Translations under genes and position numbers: made by a program | Shown here: positions 28,718 through 38,479 of the stretch, piece by piece | How positions within the stretch are numbered: the first letter of the stretch is position 1 | Layout of the letters: each line of letters begins with the position of its first letter | The notes under the pieces: generated by a model | Told to the model about the DNA's origin: nothing | What the model saw: the letters and a program-made list of their open reading frames with translations, nothing else | Database searches by the model: none | Assembly (NCBI GenBank): GCA_017161655.1 | Contig: JADFCV010000004.1 | Coordinates: forward strand, 244,097-308,096 | Source: Candidatus Sumerlaeota bacterium | GTDB lineage: Bacteria > Sumerlaeota > Sumerlaeia > Sumerlaeales > Sumerlaeaceae | Length of the DNA stretch: 64,000 nucleotides | Direction: 5' to 3'

Positions 28718-29374
28718 TTACGCAAGACGATGTTCCAAAGCGTACCGGATGAGCTCCGCCGTCGTTTCTTTGCCGAGTTTTTCGAGTATGCGGGTGCGGT
28801 AGGTACTCACCGTCTTCACACTCACACCCATCTCCTCGGCAATCTGGCTTACGGCTTTGCCCTGTCCCAAAAGACGTAGTACCTCAAACTCCCGATCCGA
28901 GAGTAATTCATGAGGAGCAACCCCCTCGGCAAACTCGCCAGTTGCCTGCTTAGAAAGAACCTCGGCAAGGCTCTCTGTCACGTATCGACCGCCGCGAAGA
29001 ATTCTCTCAATAGCAAGCAGCAGCTCTTCCGGCGCACTCTCCTTCGTCAGATAGCCTGCCGCCCCAGCGCGCAACGCCCGCCCCGCATACTGTTCTTCGG
29101 GGTGAATGCTAAGGACAAGGACACGCACCTGCGGATAGACCTGCCGAAGGTCTTTCAGAATTTCGATTCCCGACCGATCCGGCAAGGTGACATCGAGAAG
29201 CACCAGCTCCACCTCGTTTTCGCTCAGAAATCGAAGTGCCTCAGCGCCTGAACCGGCCTCGCCAACCACACGGATCCATGGCCCACCGCTGCTGAGAATA
29301 TCACGCACTCCCCGCCGAATCACCGGATGGTCGTCCACGATGAGCACTCGGATGGTTTTCTCGCTGTTGTCCAT
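28718..29374 (-). CDS. NarL/FixJ-family response regulator (receiver + LuxR HTH)
   Basis: Protein of 218 residues. Residues about 8-125 form the receiver domain, with acidic pocket DD (VDDHP), phospho-acceptor Asp61 (LLDVTLPDRSG) and Lys111 (YLTKES). Residues about 150-215 are a LuxR-type helix-turn-helix (LSDREFEVLRLLGQGKA, then EMGVSVKTVSTYRTRILEKL). It lies 26 bases after the histidine kinase gene, its presumed partner, at the end of the minus-strand operon. It probably binds DNA as a dimer after phosphorylation. Target genes are unknown; its own envelope-glycosylation operon is an obvious candidate. Confidence 0.93.
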   Translation of the reverse strand: MDNSEKTIRVLIVDDHPVIRRGVRDILSSGGPWIRVVGEAGSGAEALRFLSENEVELVLLDVTLPDRSGIEILKDLRQVYPQVRVLVLSIHPEEQYAGRALRAGAAGYLTKESAPEELLLAIERILRGGRYVTESLAEVLSKQATGEFAEGVAPHELLSDREFEVLRLLGQGKAVSQIAEEMGVSVKTVSTYRTRILEKLGKETTAELIRYALEHRLA

Positions 29375-29400
29375 GGTTCACTCGTGCTTGTTGGGATAAT

Positions 29401-31113
29401 TCATTGGGTAGGTTTTGACATCTTTTCTGGACTGTCAACTCTCACTAAAGCTCGCACCACAGTCCCGCGGCCGACCGCTTCATTCTTGCCGATAGAAAAC
29501 TCTCCGCCAAGCATTGCGACGCGCTCACGCATTCCTATGATGCCAAGCCCTTTGCAGTTTGCTGCTTCCTCAGTCGTTAGCCCTATGCCATCGTCGCAAA
29601 TCTCCAATATGATCGCATCGCCACGAAATCCCAGGTGAACAACCGCGTTGTTTGCCCGAGCGTGTTTGGCGATGTTCGTAAGCGATTCCTGAAGAACGCG
29701 AAACAATGCTGTTGCCACATTGGTGGGCACTTGCGCTTGAACTTTCGGCGGTTCAAAAAACACGGGGATACCAAACCGCTTAGTAAATTCAGCACATTGC
29801 CACCGAATTGCCTCTACCAATCCCAGATCATCGAGGATTCCCGGCCGCAGACTTGTCGCCAGGTGGCGCATGGAGGTAACCGCTTGATTTGTCAATTCGG
29901 TGAGTTCGTCCAGCCGGCGTTGAAATTCTGCATCATTCTCGTTTCCGCGTTTGGCAAGTTGTCGCACCCCAATGCGAATTCCAGCTAAGAGCTGCGCCAG
30001 TTCATCGTGAAGCTCACGGGCCAGATGCGCGCGTTCTTCTTCTCGCGCAGCATCGAGCTGAGCAGCGAGTCTGCGCAACTCTTCCTGCGACCGCGCTAAA
30101 GCCTCCATGGCATGCCGCCGTTCCGTGCTTGCTGCTCCCACCAAGAGCCCCGTCATAGCTACAACCAAGAGATAAATCTGTAAAAGAGCAATATTGACTG
30201 CTAAGGGTTCCTCTTGTCGGGCAAACGGCCCTGCACGTTGAGAAATGCCGAAAACAGCCAGAACTGAAATGATCAGTGAGGCCGAAGCTGCGCCACGCGC
30301 CCCAAAACGCAAGGCAGCCCACAAAATCAAAGGAAAAGGAGCGTAGCTAACAGGATAATTCAATAACCCAACAAATGATGATCTAGTAAAAACAAATAGC
30401 CCCACTGCGACGAGACTTGCCAACAAGAGCACCAGTTCGGCAATCTGTGCTACACTCCAGCGCCTGCGGGGAGGCGAGCTCCACACAAGAAAGATAGGCG
30501 TCACGACAAGGTTACTCAACGCATGACCAAGCCAGCGCTTCCAGAAAAGGTCCAACCATGTGGCGCGCGCTGACGGCAGCAATTCCACAAATCGATACGT
30601 GACGAGCGACGCAGAGAGCATCGGTGCTAACAGCACCGCGTAGGCCAAGAAACGGTAACCGTCCTCAATCCGGGAAAACGATCGTTCGAAAGCAACGAAG
30701 CGCCTGAGAATCTGTGCACCGAATGCAGCGCTCAGAGTGTTCCCTGCAGCCACATACGGTGCTAGTGCGTAGGCAACGGGATCGGACGTGAAAAGACATT
30801 TTAGAAAGCTCTCCCCGTGCAAGCACCGCATGACAGCATCGCTAGTCAAAGGCGCTTGGGTAAGGACGAGATTCAGCCAACTCCCGAGGGCCACGGCAGG
30901 CCAATAGCGCACTCCAAGGAGCATGAGAGCTGACAGTGCGACGCCTGACTGCGGGAAGAACACTCGCATCTCTTCCGACAGCGAATCAATCTGTCGCCCG
31001 GCTCTTCCCACTGCCACGTAGACGACGATGATTGCCCCTCCCTTGGCCAGCAACAATACGAGTCCACCAACTTTGCGGGTAAGACTATTTGTCGAAGGCC
31101 GATTGGCTCTCAT
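29401..31113 (-). CDS. MASE1-domain sensor histidine kinase (HisKA_3 type)
   Basis: Protein of 570 residues from ATG 31113 (a GTG one codon upstream is also possible). Residues about 15-320 are polytopic and match the MASE1 integral membrane sensor domain (RVFFPQSGVALSALMLLGVRYWPA near the start). A coiled segment leads to the HisKA_3 H-box EEERAHLARELHDELAQ (phospho-acceptor His near residue 366). The HATPase_c domain follows, with N-box QESLTNIAKHA and G-boxes DDGIGL and GLGIIGMRERV. The gene starts inside the 3' end of the YfhO-like gene (29-base overlap), so translation is probably coupled. The signal sensed by MASE1 domains is generally unknown. The partner regulator is directly downstream. 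Confidence 0.9.
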   Translation of the reverse strand: MRANRPSTNSLTRKVGGLVLLLAKGGAIIVVYVAVGRAGRQIDSLSEEMRVFFPQSGVALSALMLLGVRYWPAVALGSWLNLVLTQAPLTSDAVMRCLHGESFLKCLFTSDPVAYALAPYVAAGNTLSAAFGAQILRRFVAFERSFSRIEDGYRFLAYAVLLAPMLSASLVTYRFVELLPSARATWLDLFWKRWLGHALSNLVVTPIFLVWSSPPRRRWSVAQIAELVLLLASLVAVGLFVFTRSSFVGLLNYPVSYAPFPLILWAALRFGARGAASASLIISVLAVFGISQRAGPFARQEEPLAVNIALLQIYLLVVAMTGLLVGAASTERRHAMEALARSQEELRRLAAQLDAAREEERAHLARELHDELAQLLAGIRIGVRQLAKRGNENDAEFQRRLDELTELTNQAVTSMRHLATSLRPGILDDLGLVEAIRWQCAEFTKRFGIPVFFEPPKVQAQVPTNVATALFRVLQESLTNIAKHARANNAVVHLGFRGDAIILEICDDGIGLTTEEAANCKGLGIIGMRERVAMLGGEFSIGKNEAVGRGTVVRALVRVDSPEKMSKPTQ

Positions 31114-33577
31114 CACTGAATTGAGCTCTCAATGAAACCCTGCTTTTTTCTTTTACAGCCAACCAGGTAAGTATAGCATAAGCAAAAAGGCCGAAAACAG
31201 AAACAATGATCCCAACTTTTACTCCTGGTGCAGCATAGTGGCAGGAGATCACATGCTTTCCACCTGGAACTTGCAATGCCATTCCGCACGCATTGGCCCG
31301 ATAGATTGGGACAGGTTTTCCATCGAGCTTAGCTTTCCAGCCAGGCAAAAACTGCTCCATCAGCACAAACCACCCATGTCCATCGCATTCTACTTCGGCC
31401 ACAAATTTCCCTGGAATGTCCTCAAGGATTTTCACCGCCTTCTTCGTCAGAGTCACCGCCGAAGGAAGCTCGCGAATTTGTTCTCTCTCCAAAACAACGG
31501 TTGAAGTAGGCGTAAAATCCTCGGAATTCACGAACTTAACAGCTTCATCGGCTGAGAGTATCTTTGCCTGCTCAACAAGATACCCTCGCGGGAGCGCGTG
31601 TTCGTTTTCCTGCACGCTACATTCAATTGTGTCGAGAACTTGTTTCCAACCAATCTGACTCAGGTTCGCGCGTGGGGGGGCGATCAAGTATTTCACTCCT
31701 AAAGCATTGATGAGGGGGGTAATCTTAGAGACATTAAGCCATGCTTCAGGGAAACCGGGAGGACGCCCCTGCGACACAGCCAGGCACGCGGCATACCGAT
31801 AGGACACCGTCGGTTCGTAACCCCATACATGACGGATTTTCCACCGCATGCCCTGGTCAAGGTCTGCCGGCGTGCGAACACTGCTGACGCGATAGCGTGC
31901 CCCATTGTCAGCGAGAAAATTACGTACACGTGCCGGCCATTCGTGCATTTCAGGATAGAAGCTGACCATATAAGGACGAGCGAACTGCGTGAGCTCAAAA
32001 GAGAGGAGGGCAACGAGACCCCATGAAGCCACGCCAGAGTATTTCTGCCAGAGCAGACGACTTATCAAACCAAGAGCCAGCGCCGCCATCAAACCTGCGC
32101 CCAGGAGGTTAACCTGAAAATTTTGAAATAGCTGTGTGACGGACTCGCGGCTCAAATCGGCTACATAATCTCGCGAAGTCCGTTCAATGAGTAGGTTCAT
32201 GAAAATGGGGCTTCGAATTCCGTCGCTGAATACGATGAGATACGATGCAACACAGATGGCCAGAGCGACCCAGCATCGGCTTAGCATGGAAAGAAAAACT
32301 GCGCGCTGTGAAGAAGCAAGCAATCGTAAGCGCTCAAGCCCTTCCCCGGTGAGCAAAGCCACCGCAATTGTCGCCAAGTAGAGATTTCGCCCAGGGTTAC
32401 GGAAAAGACTAAGCCCAGGGATTATCCTTCGTAGCAGGCTATATGCGCCGGAATACTCTCCAAGGGAAAGAATCAGTCCAAGGATAAAAAGACTGCTCAG
32501 CGCCCACTGAAACCGCGACAGCATCCTCGGTTTCGAAAAAAACATGAAAGCTATCGCAAAGGAAGTAGCACCGACAAACCCCACAACTTCCCACATTGAC
32601 TCATTTCCCACATACGGCGAGCGGTCCGGCCAGCCCCCCCACACCCAGGGCGCTATCAAAGTAAAGAGATTGCTCCACGGCATGCTCTGGACGGTGTAGT
32701 ACGTTTCCGGGATGACTCCGATGCCGCGCACGGTCTCCCGCATGTAGAGTAGAGTAGGAATAGCTTGAACCGCGACTATTGCACTGCCGAGGGCCACTCC
32801 AGCCGCAAGGAGCAGAATTGCTCGTACACCCTGACCAGCCTTCTTAAAGTCGCATGAGAGAAACCACCAAAGCTCGACCCATGCAAGCACAAGGAGACTG
32901 AAATAAACAATTTGCGGATGGCCAACAGAGAATTGTACAGCAACAATGGGACTCGTCCAGAGGAGGAAGCTCACATGAGAAAGAATCTTTCTCTTCCAGC
33001 CGATCCAGACCCACAGCAACCATGGTGTTGCTGCCATTTCCAAAATAAAGGGGAGATGACCCTGCCAAAAGTGTAAAACGACCCACCCCGAAAAACTCGC
33101 AACCACGCTCGTCGCCACGCATGACGAAGTCCGCCATCCCAGACGTCGCCCTAGTAGGTGCCATCCCACCAAGGACAACCACCAATGAAGAACAAGCTGG
33201 ATATTCAGTGCGGTGGGTACAGATACAAAAAACAGTAAAGCATTTAGTGGATAAAGTACAGCTGACTGAAGCGATCCCAGAAATGGCGTTCCCGCCATTA
33301 TATAGGGATTCCATGCTGGGACTGCGCCGTCTCTTAAGGTATTCAGCAAAAAATACCGTTGCCACAACCAATAATACGCAATATCGCCATCCGCAGCAGA
33401 CAGAATCTTGCCGCTGGTCAAGGGACCTAGTAGAAGTAGTGCAAGAAGTAATGGGTAGAACACGAGAACCCAAAGAACGTCATATACAGGGGACGGCGGC
33501 CTGTAGGCCAACGATCTTTTGAAAAAAGAAACCACGTTGGCATGATTCTCTTTGGGAACTTCGATACTCACGGTCAT
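31085..33577 (-). CDS. YfhO-like polytopic membrane protein (GT-C type)
   Basis: Protein of 830 residues. ATG 33577 is preferred (GAGG lies 11 bases upstream) over a TTG two codons earlier. About 12-13 transmembrane helices run from residue 38 to about 520. DGDIAYYWLWQRYFLLNTLRDGAVPAWNPYIMAGTPFLG is the typical first periplasmic loop of YfhO/GT-C proteins, with Asp-Gly-Asp after helix 1. A soluble beta-rich domain follows, then a last helix near residue 795. YfhO of Bacillus is linked to glycosylation of lipoteichoic acid, and relatives are thought to use polyprenyl-phosphate sugars. It lies 12 bases after a second YfhO-like gene. Confidence 0.8.
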   Translation of the reverse strand: MTVSIEVPKENHANVVSFFKRSLAYRPPSPVYDVLWVLVFYPLLLALLLLGPLTSGKILSAADGDIAYYWLWQRYFLLNTLRDGAVPAWNPYIMAGTPFLGSLQSAVLYPLNALLFFVSVPTALNIQLVLHWWLSLVGWHLLGRRLGWRTSSCVATSVVASFSGWVVLHFWQGHLPFILEMAATPWLLWVWIGWKRKILSHVSFLLWTSPIVAVQFSVGHPQIVYFSLLVLAWVELWWFLSCDFKKAGQGVRAILLLAAGVALGSAIVAVQAIPTLLYMRETVRGIGVIPETYYTVQSMPWSNLFTLIAPWVWGGWPDRSPYVGNESMWEVVGFVGATSFAIAFMFFSKPRMLSRFQWALSSLFILGLILSLGEYSGAYSLLRRIIPGLSLFRNPGRNLYLATIAVALLTGEGLERLRLLASSQRAVFLSMLSRCWVALAICVASYLIVFSDGIRSPIFMNLLIERTSRDYVADLSRESVTQLFQNFQVNLLGAGLMAALALGLISRLLWQKYSGVASWGLVALLSFELTQFARPYMVSFYPEMHEWPARVRNFLADNGARYRVSSVRTPADLDQGMRWKIRHVWGYEPTVSYRYAACLAVSQGRPPGFPEAWLNVSKITPLINALGVKYLIAPPRANLSQIGWKQVLDTIECSVQENEHALPRGYLVEQAKILSADEAVKFVNSEDFTPTSTVVLEREQIRELPSAVTLTKKAVKILEDIPGKFVAEVECDGHGWFVLMEQFLPGWKAKLDGKPVPIYRANACGMALQVPGGKHVISCHYAAPGVKVGIIVSVFGLFAYAILTWLAVKEKSRVSLRAQFSDESQSAFDK

Positions 33578-33589
33578 AATCAATAAGCC

Positions 33590-35983
33590 TCACACATTCT
33601 TCTTTACGAATCGGCCAATGCGAGACACAGAAAGCAAAAACACACTTACGATCATGCCTAAGGCTGATAATATCCACAGAGTCTTAGAATATGGTACCTG
33701 ATATCGAAGGTTAAGCTCTTGCGTATTTGGCGGAATGGCTACAGCTCGAAACGCATAATTGCCTTTTCCAATTGGGACCTGAGTGTTGTCAACATAAGCT
33801 TTCCACCATGGATCATAAAGATCGGACAGCATAAGAATGCAGCTAGACGTCGTAGGTTTCGAAAAGTGAATTCGAAGATTTCTTCCTGTCTCACTTGTGA
33901 TCGTCACTGTGGTCCCGCGTGGCTGAGAGAAGTCAGTAGGAACAACCAATGTATTCAAATCAACGTAGCCTACTTCTTCAGGATTCCAGTCAAGAGAAGA
34001 AACATTAAACAAAGAGGAAATGCTTTGCGTTGTACTGACTATACTTTTAGGGAAAAACACTCTCGGGAGCGAATTGGTCGTTTCGTAGACCCATACCCTG
34101 TTGGTTTGCAACGTAACCGTGCTCAGCTCACTGCGATAAACGTTATGCGGACGACTAACTAGCGTTTTGACCCCCATGGCTTTAGTCAGGGGAGTGAGAC
34201 GAGTCATCATCAGACCCGGTGCATAAAAGATTGCAAGTCGCTCCTGAACACGGACGAGATCATGAAAGTCTCTGTAAACAAACGGGGTGCGAACCCAGGC
34301 GTTGCGCACTCCAGACTGAGCTGGTGCCAGGCAGAGGTCTGGATCCAATGGTGCCAGGCAGCGGTAATCGTTGCCACAGGTCTTTTGCAAGTACGCTCCA
34401 ACCTGCTTCGGAAAGTCTAGCAACGCCACGGGATAAATACTTTCCTGAGAGTGATAAAAAGCCACGAGGTCAGCGGAAAACAACAATCCCAAGAGCGATA
34501 ACGTACCAGCTCTTGGACGCGCATCGTGCGCAAATCCGAATACGAGGAGCAGTGCAAAAGAGGCGAGAAAGAGCAACGACCATAGAACCGAACTGGACGC
34601 CACCTGAAAAGCTGCTTCGAGAAGGCGATCTTCGCGTCGAAGTTTCTGTGCAATTTCCAAGGGAAGACCGCTCATCGGATCGGAGGTAATTCTTTGCACC
34701 AGGGATTTCCAAAGTAGGCCTGTTCCCCCCGATCTCCCGAAATACAGCCAGCCGATGAGAGCTGCTAGGAATGTCACAACCAATAAAACCTGTCCTGCAC
34801 GGCGGCGCCATGCTACCGGTCGTGTCTGGATAGCTTCCCATCCTAGTGCGACAGCGAGCCCAATGAAAACAGGAAACAGAGAGAGAAAAAATGATGGGCT
34901 ACTGGTCCATTGGAGCCATCCGGGGACCTCACAGAGTTTTCCAAAAATTGGAAAGACTTCGGCTGCAAGAATTATGCACGCGCCCAAAGCCCCCAGTGTA
35001 TAGATGGCTAAGCGTCGGCGCTGAGCGTGGAATGCAGCAAATACGCAGAGCACGACCGCGCAAATCCCGGAATACAGGGCGCACGCGGAATACGATAAGC
35101 GCCCCCAGTAGACACTATTCACTTCATCTCCGAAGAATCGGGGAAAAAAAAGACTCAATAAATGCTCAGGTAAGATCCGTGCGAGTGGATAATCGCGTGC
35201 GTTCTCTATTGGCACGCTATTCGCCGTCTGCTGCCAAAAATGTACCCCGGGCACAAGCGATGGCGCAGAAATAAGGACGGCAAGAGCGACCGCAGCAACC
35301 CATTTAACGAAACCAAAGAGCTTACTCCGATTTGGTGTGCGAGTGAGCAAGCACAAGAAGAGAGTCAGTAGTAACGACAAAAGAACCAAGGGAAGATGAA
35401 GAGAAGTGATAAGAAAGCTAAAAATCATAGCGGCAAAGCCCACAGTTTGCCAACTTCCTGTCTTAGCAATTTTATAAGTAATCCAAAGGCTGTAGGGGAT
35501 CGCCCAATAAGCGAGTAAGAAACTCCAGTTGCCGGAGACGAATATTTGACCGGCATAATATGGATGGAATCCAAAAACGATCCCCCCTAGCCAAGATGAA
35601 AAACGTGAGAGCCCAAGTTCCCTGCAGAAAAGCCACATCCCGCAAGCACCGATAGCTGCAGTTGCGTACATCCATGCATTGGCCATGGAGGCCGGATCGC
35701 CGAGAATAGTAGTGAGGGTAAAAGGATGAAAAAGAGCAACCTTCGGATTCCCGATAATGGGATAACCGGCGTGAACGTGAGGAGCCCAAAGTGGTATTGC
35801 GTCGGTCCACAAACCCTTGACAAGCCTAAGCCAGAAAAACCCATTTTCAATAAACTCGTTTCCAACTTCTCGACCAATGAGATAGCCGCCACGAGTCTTT
35901 AGCAATGTCGGCAACGCGAGAAGCCAATAACTTGCCACCAAGGCAAAAGAGATTTTTCTGCTATTATCGTTGGTTTTCTTCAT
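33590..35983 (-). CDS. Second YfhO-like polytopic membrane protein
   Basis: Protein of 797 residues, ATG 35983 with AGGA 5 bases upstream. It has the same plan as its neighbour: N-terminal helix, a loop with WTDAIPLWAPHVHAGYPIIGNPKVALFHPFTL (compare 'AVPAWNPYIMAG' in the neighbour), about 12 more helices, a soluble beta-rich C-terminal region of about 200 residues and a final helix near residue 770. The two proteins are probably ancient paralogues. The soluble part ends with a conserved theme (DLYDPWWKAYVDNTQVPIGKGNYAFRAV; the neighbour has QFLPGWKAKLDGKPVPIYRANACGMAL), typical of the YfhO C-terminus. It overlaps the upstream TPR gene by 20 bases, which suggests coupled translation. Confidence 0.8.
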   Translation of the reverse strand: MKKTNDNSRKISFALVASYWLLALPTLLKTRGGYLIGREVGNEFIENGFFWLRLVKGLWTDAIPLWAPHVHAGYPIIGNPKVALFHPFTLTTILGDPASMANAWMYATAAIGACGMWLFCRELGLSRFSSWLGGIVFGFHPYYAGQIFVSGNWSFLLAYWAIPYSLWITYKIAKTGSWQTVGFAAMIFSFLITSLHLPLVLLSLLLTLFLCLLTRTPNRSKLFGFVKWVAAVALAVLISAPSLVPGVHFWQQTANSVPIENARDYPLARILPEHLLSLFFPRFFGDEVNSVYWGRLSYSACALYSGICAVVLCVFAAFHAQRRRLAIYTLGALGACIILAAEVFPIFGKLCEVPGWLQWTSSPSFFLSLFPVFIGLAVALGWEAIQTRPVAWRRRAGQVLLVVTFLAALIGWLYFGRSGGTGLLWKSLVQRITSDPMSGLPLEIAQKLRREDRLLEAAFQVASSSVLWSLLFLASFALLLVFGFAHDARPRAGTLSLLGLLFSADLVAFYHSQESIYPVALLDFPKQVGAYLQKTCGNDYRCLAPLDPDLCLAPAQSGVRNAWVRTPFVYRDFHDLVRVQERLAIFYAPGLMMTRLTPLTKAMGVKTLVSRPHNVYRSELSTVTLQTNRVWVYETTNSLPRVFFPKSIVSTTQSISSLFNVSSLDWNPEEVGYVDLNTLVVPTDFSQPRGTTVTITSETGRNLRIHFSKPTTSSCILMLSDLYDPWWKAYVDNTQVPIGKGNYAFRAVAIPPNTQELNLRYQVPYSKTLWILSALGMIVSVFLLSVSRIGRFVKKNV

Positions 35984-38387
35984 GGGTTCCTGTCCGAACG
36001 AGACTTGGAGTCGTTATGTTCAAGGAGATACCACTCGTCGTCATAGCCTCGGTAATTAGTGCAGCAAACGAAGGATCTGTGCGGATGGCAAGTAGATCTG
36101 CATCTTGCTGCGCGATTTCTGCGATAGTTTTACCGCCTTGCTTGATCGCGGAATGCAAGTAATCCAGTGCTCTTTCTCTTTGTCCTATTGCTATGTATGC
36201 ACATGACAAATTGTAATAGGGGGCTGGATTACTCGGCTCTATCTCGATTGCTTTTTTGAAAAAGGCTACAGCCCTCGCGTAGTGCTTCTTCCGGAGGCAA
36301 AGAGTTCCCGCATCATTAAGTGCTACGACGTCGGTAGGATGGTACTCAAGGTATTTGTCCCAATAACGCATTGCCAGTTCATCGTCTCCTAGCCGACTCG
36401 CAACGCGTGCAACGCACATATAGGCTTTCACGTCGGGAATGCGAGCAAATTTAGCTGCTTTTAAATAGGCATGAAGAGCTTTGTCGTTCTGGCCCGTTGC
36501 TTCGTAGACGTCACCTAATGATAACCATGCCTCCCCGTATTGTGGTGCTCGTGATAGCGCTTTCTGGTAGTAATCGATAGCGTTTTGGTATTCCTTTTGT
36601 AATGCAAAAACCTGGCCACGTAAGAAAAAGGCTTCACTTTTGTTTTTCGCAATCTTGACAAGCTCTTCAACGGTCGACGAGGCTTCATCGTAATGACCCA
36701 GATTCGTAAGACAGTACAGTTTGAGCATTCGTGGAAGTCGCGCTTCAGGAGCCGCTGCAATAGCGCGATCAAGTTCTTTCAGTGCGGAGGTTTGTGCATC
36801 TGAATTATTGAGATATGATTGGGGAGGATAGCCTGGTTTGATATAACGATATGCGTGTTCTTTTGCTATATGACGATTTGGTCCTGAGTTTCTGACATAA
36901 ATCAGCGAGACGTCATCAAAATAAACCAGGTCCCATTCCCCATCATCATCAAGCTGTGATGCCAAATTATTCGGATAGTTTATGCCGCCATGTGTTAAGA
37001 AGAACATATTAAGATTATGCTCTTGCACTGCCGCGCGCCATTTCGGATTTCCCGATTCGATCACTTTATACTTGTAGAAGAGTGTCGGGCCGTAAACATC
37101 AACGCGACCATCCTGAAACACTTTGTACTCAGGAAAAAGGCGATAAATCAGATAGCCTCCGACATTATACTCATTAAACATTTCGCCGGCCGGTTTTGTC
37201 TTACTGACGAAATCCGCTGCTCGTACTGGAACCGTGGAGTTTATCCCGATCCCAAATTCGTGCACCGTTTCATGGATGATTGTCTGTCCCACAGCATAGA
37301 CGAGGTAAATCGCGTAGAGGTAGAGGAAAACAGCGGGAATCGCGCCCAAAAGGTGGGCGCGGCGAGGAAATGCTTCGCGCAAATAAGTTGCGAATTGCCA
37401 AAGTGTTTGACCAAAAAGAGGTGCAGCAACATATCCGAAGAGAACAATGTTGCGACGTGCAGAAAGTGATAAATAGGTCCACGCAAGCACGAGAAAAACA
37501 TTGCGAAAATCCTGGTGCCGCCAGGTAGGGATTAGCAGTGCGAGGAAAATCCCAACGGTAATCCAAAATGGGGCAAAGAAGGGAAACTCTGGCGGCATCC
37601 ACTCGAAAATCATCTGGAAGAAGATGGGGTGCTGAATGACCTTGAATGGAAAAAACCACATCTCCGTTCCGTAGGGATTGATGACTGTCGCCAAGAAGGC
37701 CAGCGCCAGGTATAGCCCAAGGCGCATCAACCTCGGGATTGGGATCAGATCTCCTGGCAACGGATACTGAAATCGGGCCGCCAGATGCTTAACGATTTCT
37801 GCACTCAGCAAGAGCGCCCCAAGCACGAAGACAGCGACGAAGGCACCATGCATGTTCGCCCAAGGAATGATTAGCACTGGCAGCAACCAAAGTGGCCCTT
37901 TCTCAGTGAGAAGATACCGCAGCATGACATCGAAATAAAGGGGAAATAAAAAATAGGTAATCACCTGCGGCCGAAACTCCACGCTACCCATGGCCATGCT
38001 AGCCGCGATAAGCGTCAACGAGAGGGACCAACCCCACGGTAAACCAACCAACCGGCATGTGCGCAGGGTGAAAAAATAGGATGCAGTTAGGAATCCGCCC
38101 CGGACAATAGCCAGCAGTGTCCATCCCCCAATTTTATAAAGACCATAGATGAATACTTGAAATAACCACTCATGATCTGTCCAAGGGCGGCCGTAAGCAA
38201 CGTGAGAGAATATATCGGCGCGTGGAACGGTCCGATTTTGTACAATCCACTCGCCGATGCGCAAGTGCATGAAAAAATCAGGCTCGACGAACTTCGCACT
38301 TCGGGAGATAAAAATCGCGATGAAAACTAAAAAAGAGGCAGCATACCAAATGCGGCGCGATACTGGAGAGACCTGTTCCATTGGCAT
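35964..38387 (-). CDS. GT-C-like membrane protein fused to C-terminal TPR domain
   Basis: Protein of 807 residues from ATG 38387 (a second ATG two codons later is equally likely). Residues about 12-385 contain about ten helices. After the first comes KFVEPDFFMHLRIGEWIVQN, an acidic loop like that of GT-C glycosyltransferases (compare DxxFHLRxGE in related families), then FSHVAYGRPWTDHEWLFQ. A periplasmic loop (about residues 385-510) follows. Residues about 525-770 are at least six TPR units, for example AIDYYQKALSRAPQYGEAWLSLGDVY and AVAFFKKAIEIEPSNPAPYYNLSCAYIAIG. Such TPRs may recruit substrates or partners. It heads the overlapping run into the two YfhO-like genes. Confidence 0.8.
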   Translation of the reverse strand: MPMEQVSPVSRRIWYAASFLVFIAIFISRSAKFVEPDFFMHLRIGEWIVQNRTVPRADIFSHVAYGRPWTDHEWLFQVFIYGLYKIGGWTLLAIVRGGFLTASYFFTLRTCRLVGLPWGWSLSLTLIAASMAMGSVEFRPQVITYFLFPLYFDVMLRYLLTEKGPLWLLPVLIIPWANMHGAFVAVFVLGALLLSAEIVKHLAARFQYPLPGDLIPIPRLMRLGLYLALAFLATVINPYGTEMWFFPFKVIQHPIFFQMIFEWMPPEFPFFAPFWITVGIFLALLIPTWRHQDFRNVFLVLAWTYLSLSARRNIVLFGYVAAPLFGQTLWQFATYLREAFPRRAHLLGAIPAVFLYLYAIYLVYAVGQTIIHETVHEFGIGINSTVPVRAADFVSKTKPAGEMFNEYNVGGYLIYRLFPEYKVFQDGRVDVYGPTLFYKYKVIESGNPKWRAAVQEHNLNMFFLTHGGINYPNNLASQLDDDGEWDLVYFDDVSLIYVRNSGPNRHIAKEHAYRYIKPGYPPQSYLNNSDAQTSALKELDRAIAAAPEARLPRMLKLYCLTNLGHYDEASSTVEELVKIAKNKSEAFFLRGQVFALQKEYQNAIDYYQKALSRAPQYGEAWLSLGDVYEATGQNDKALHAYLKAAKFARIPDVKAYMCVARVASRLGDDELAMRYWDKYLEYHPTDVVALNDAGTLCLRKKHYARAVAFFKKAIEIEPSNPAPYYNLSCAYIAIGQRERALDYLHSAIKQGGKTIAEIAQQDADLLAIRTDPSFAALITEAMTTSGISLNITTPSLVRTGTHEENQR

Positions 38388-38479
38388 TGCGCAATAGTCT
38401 AGCGCGACAGTGGGCTGTCAAGCAATCTTCGCTGTGAGTTTTTTGAGAGATGTAGAGAAAGTTTGATCATGTGTTCTTT

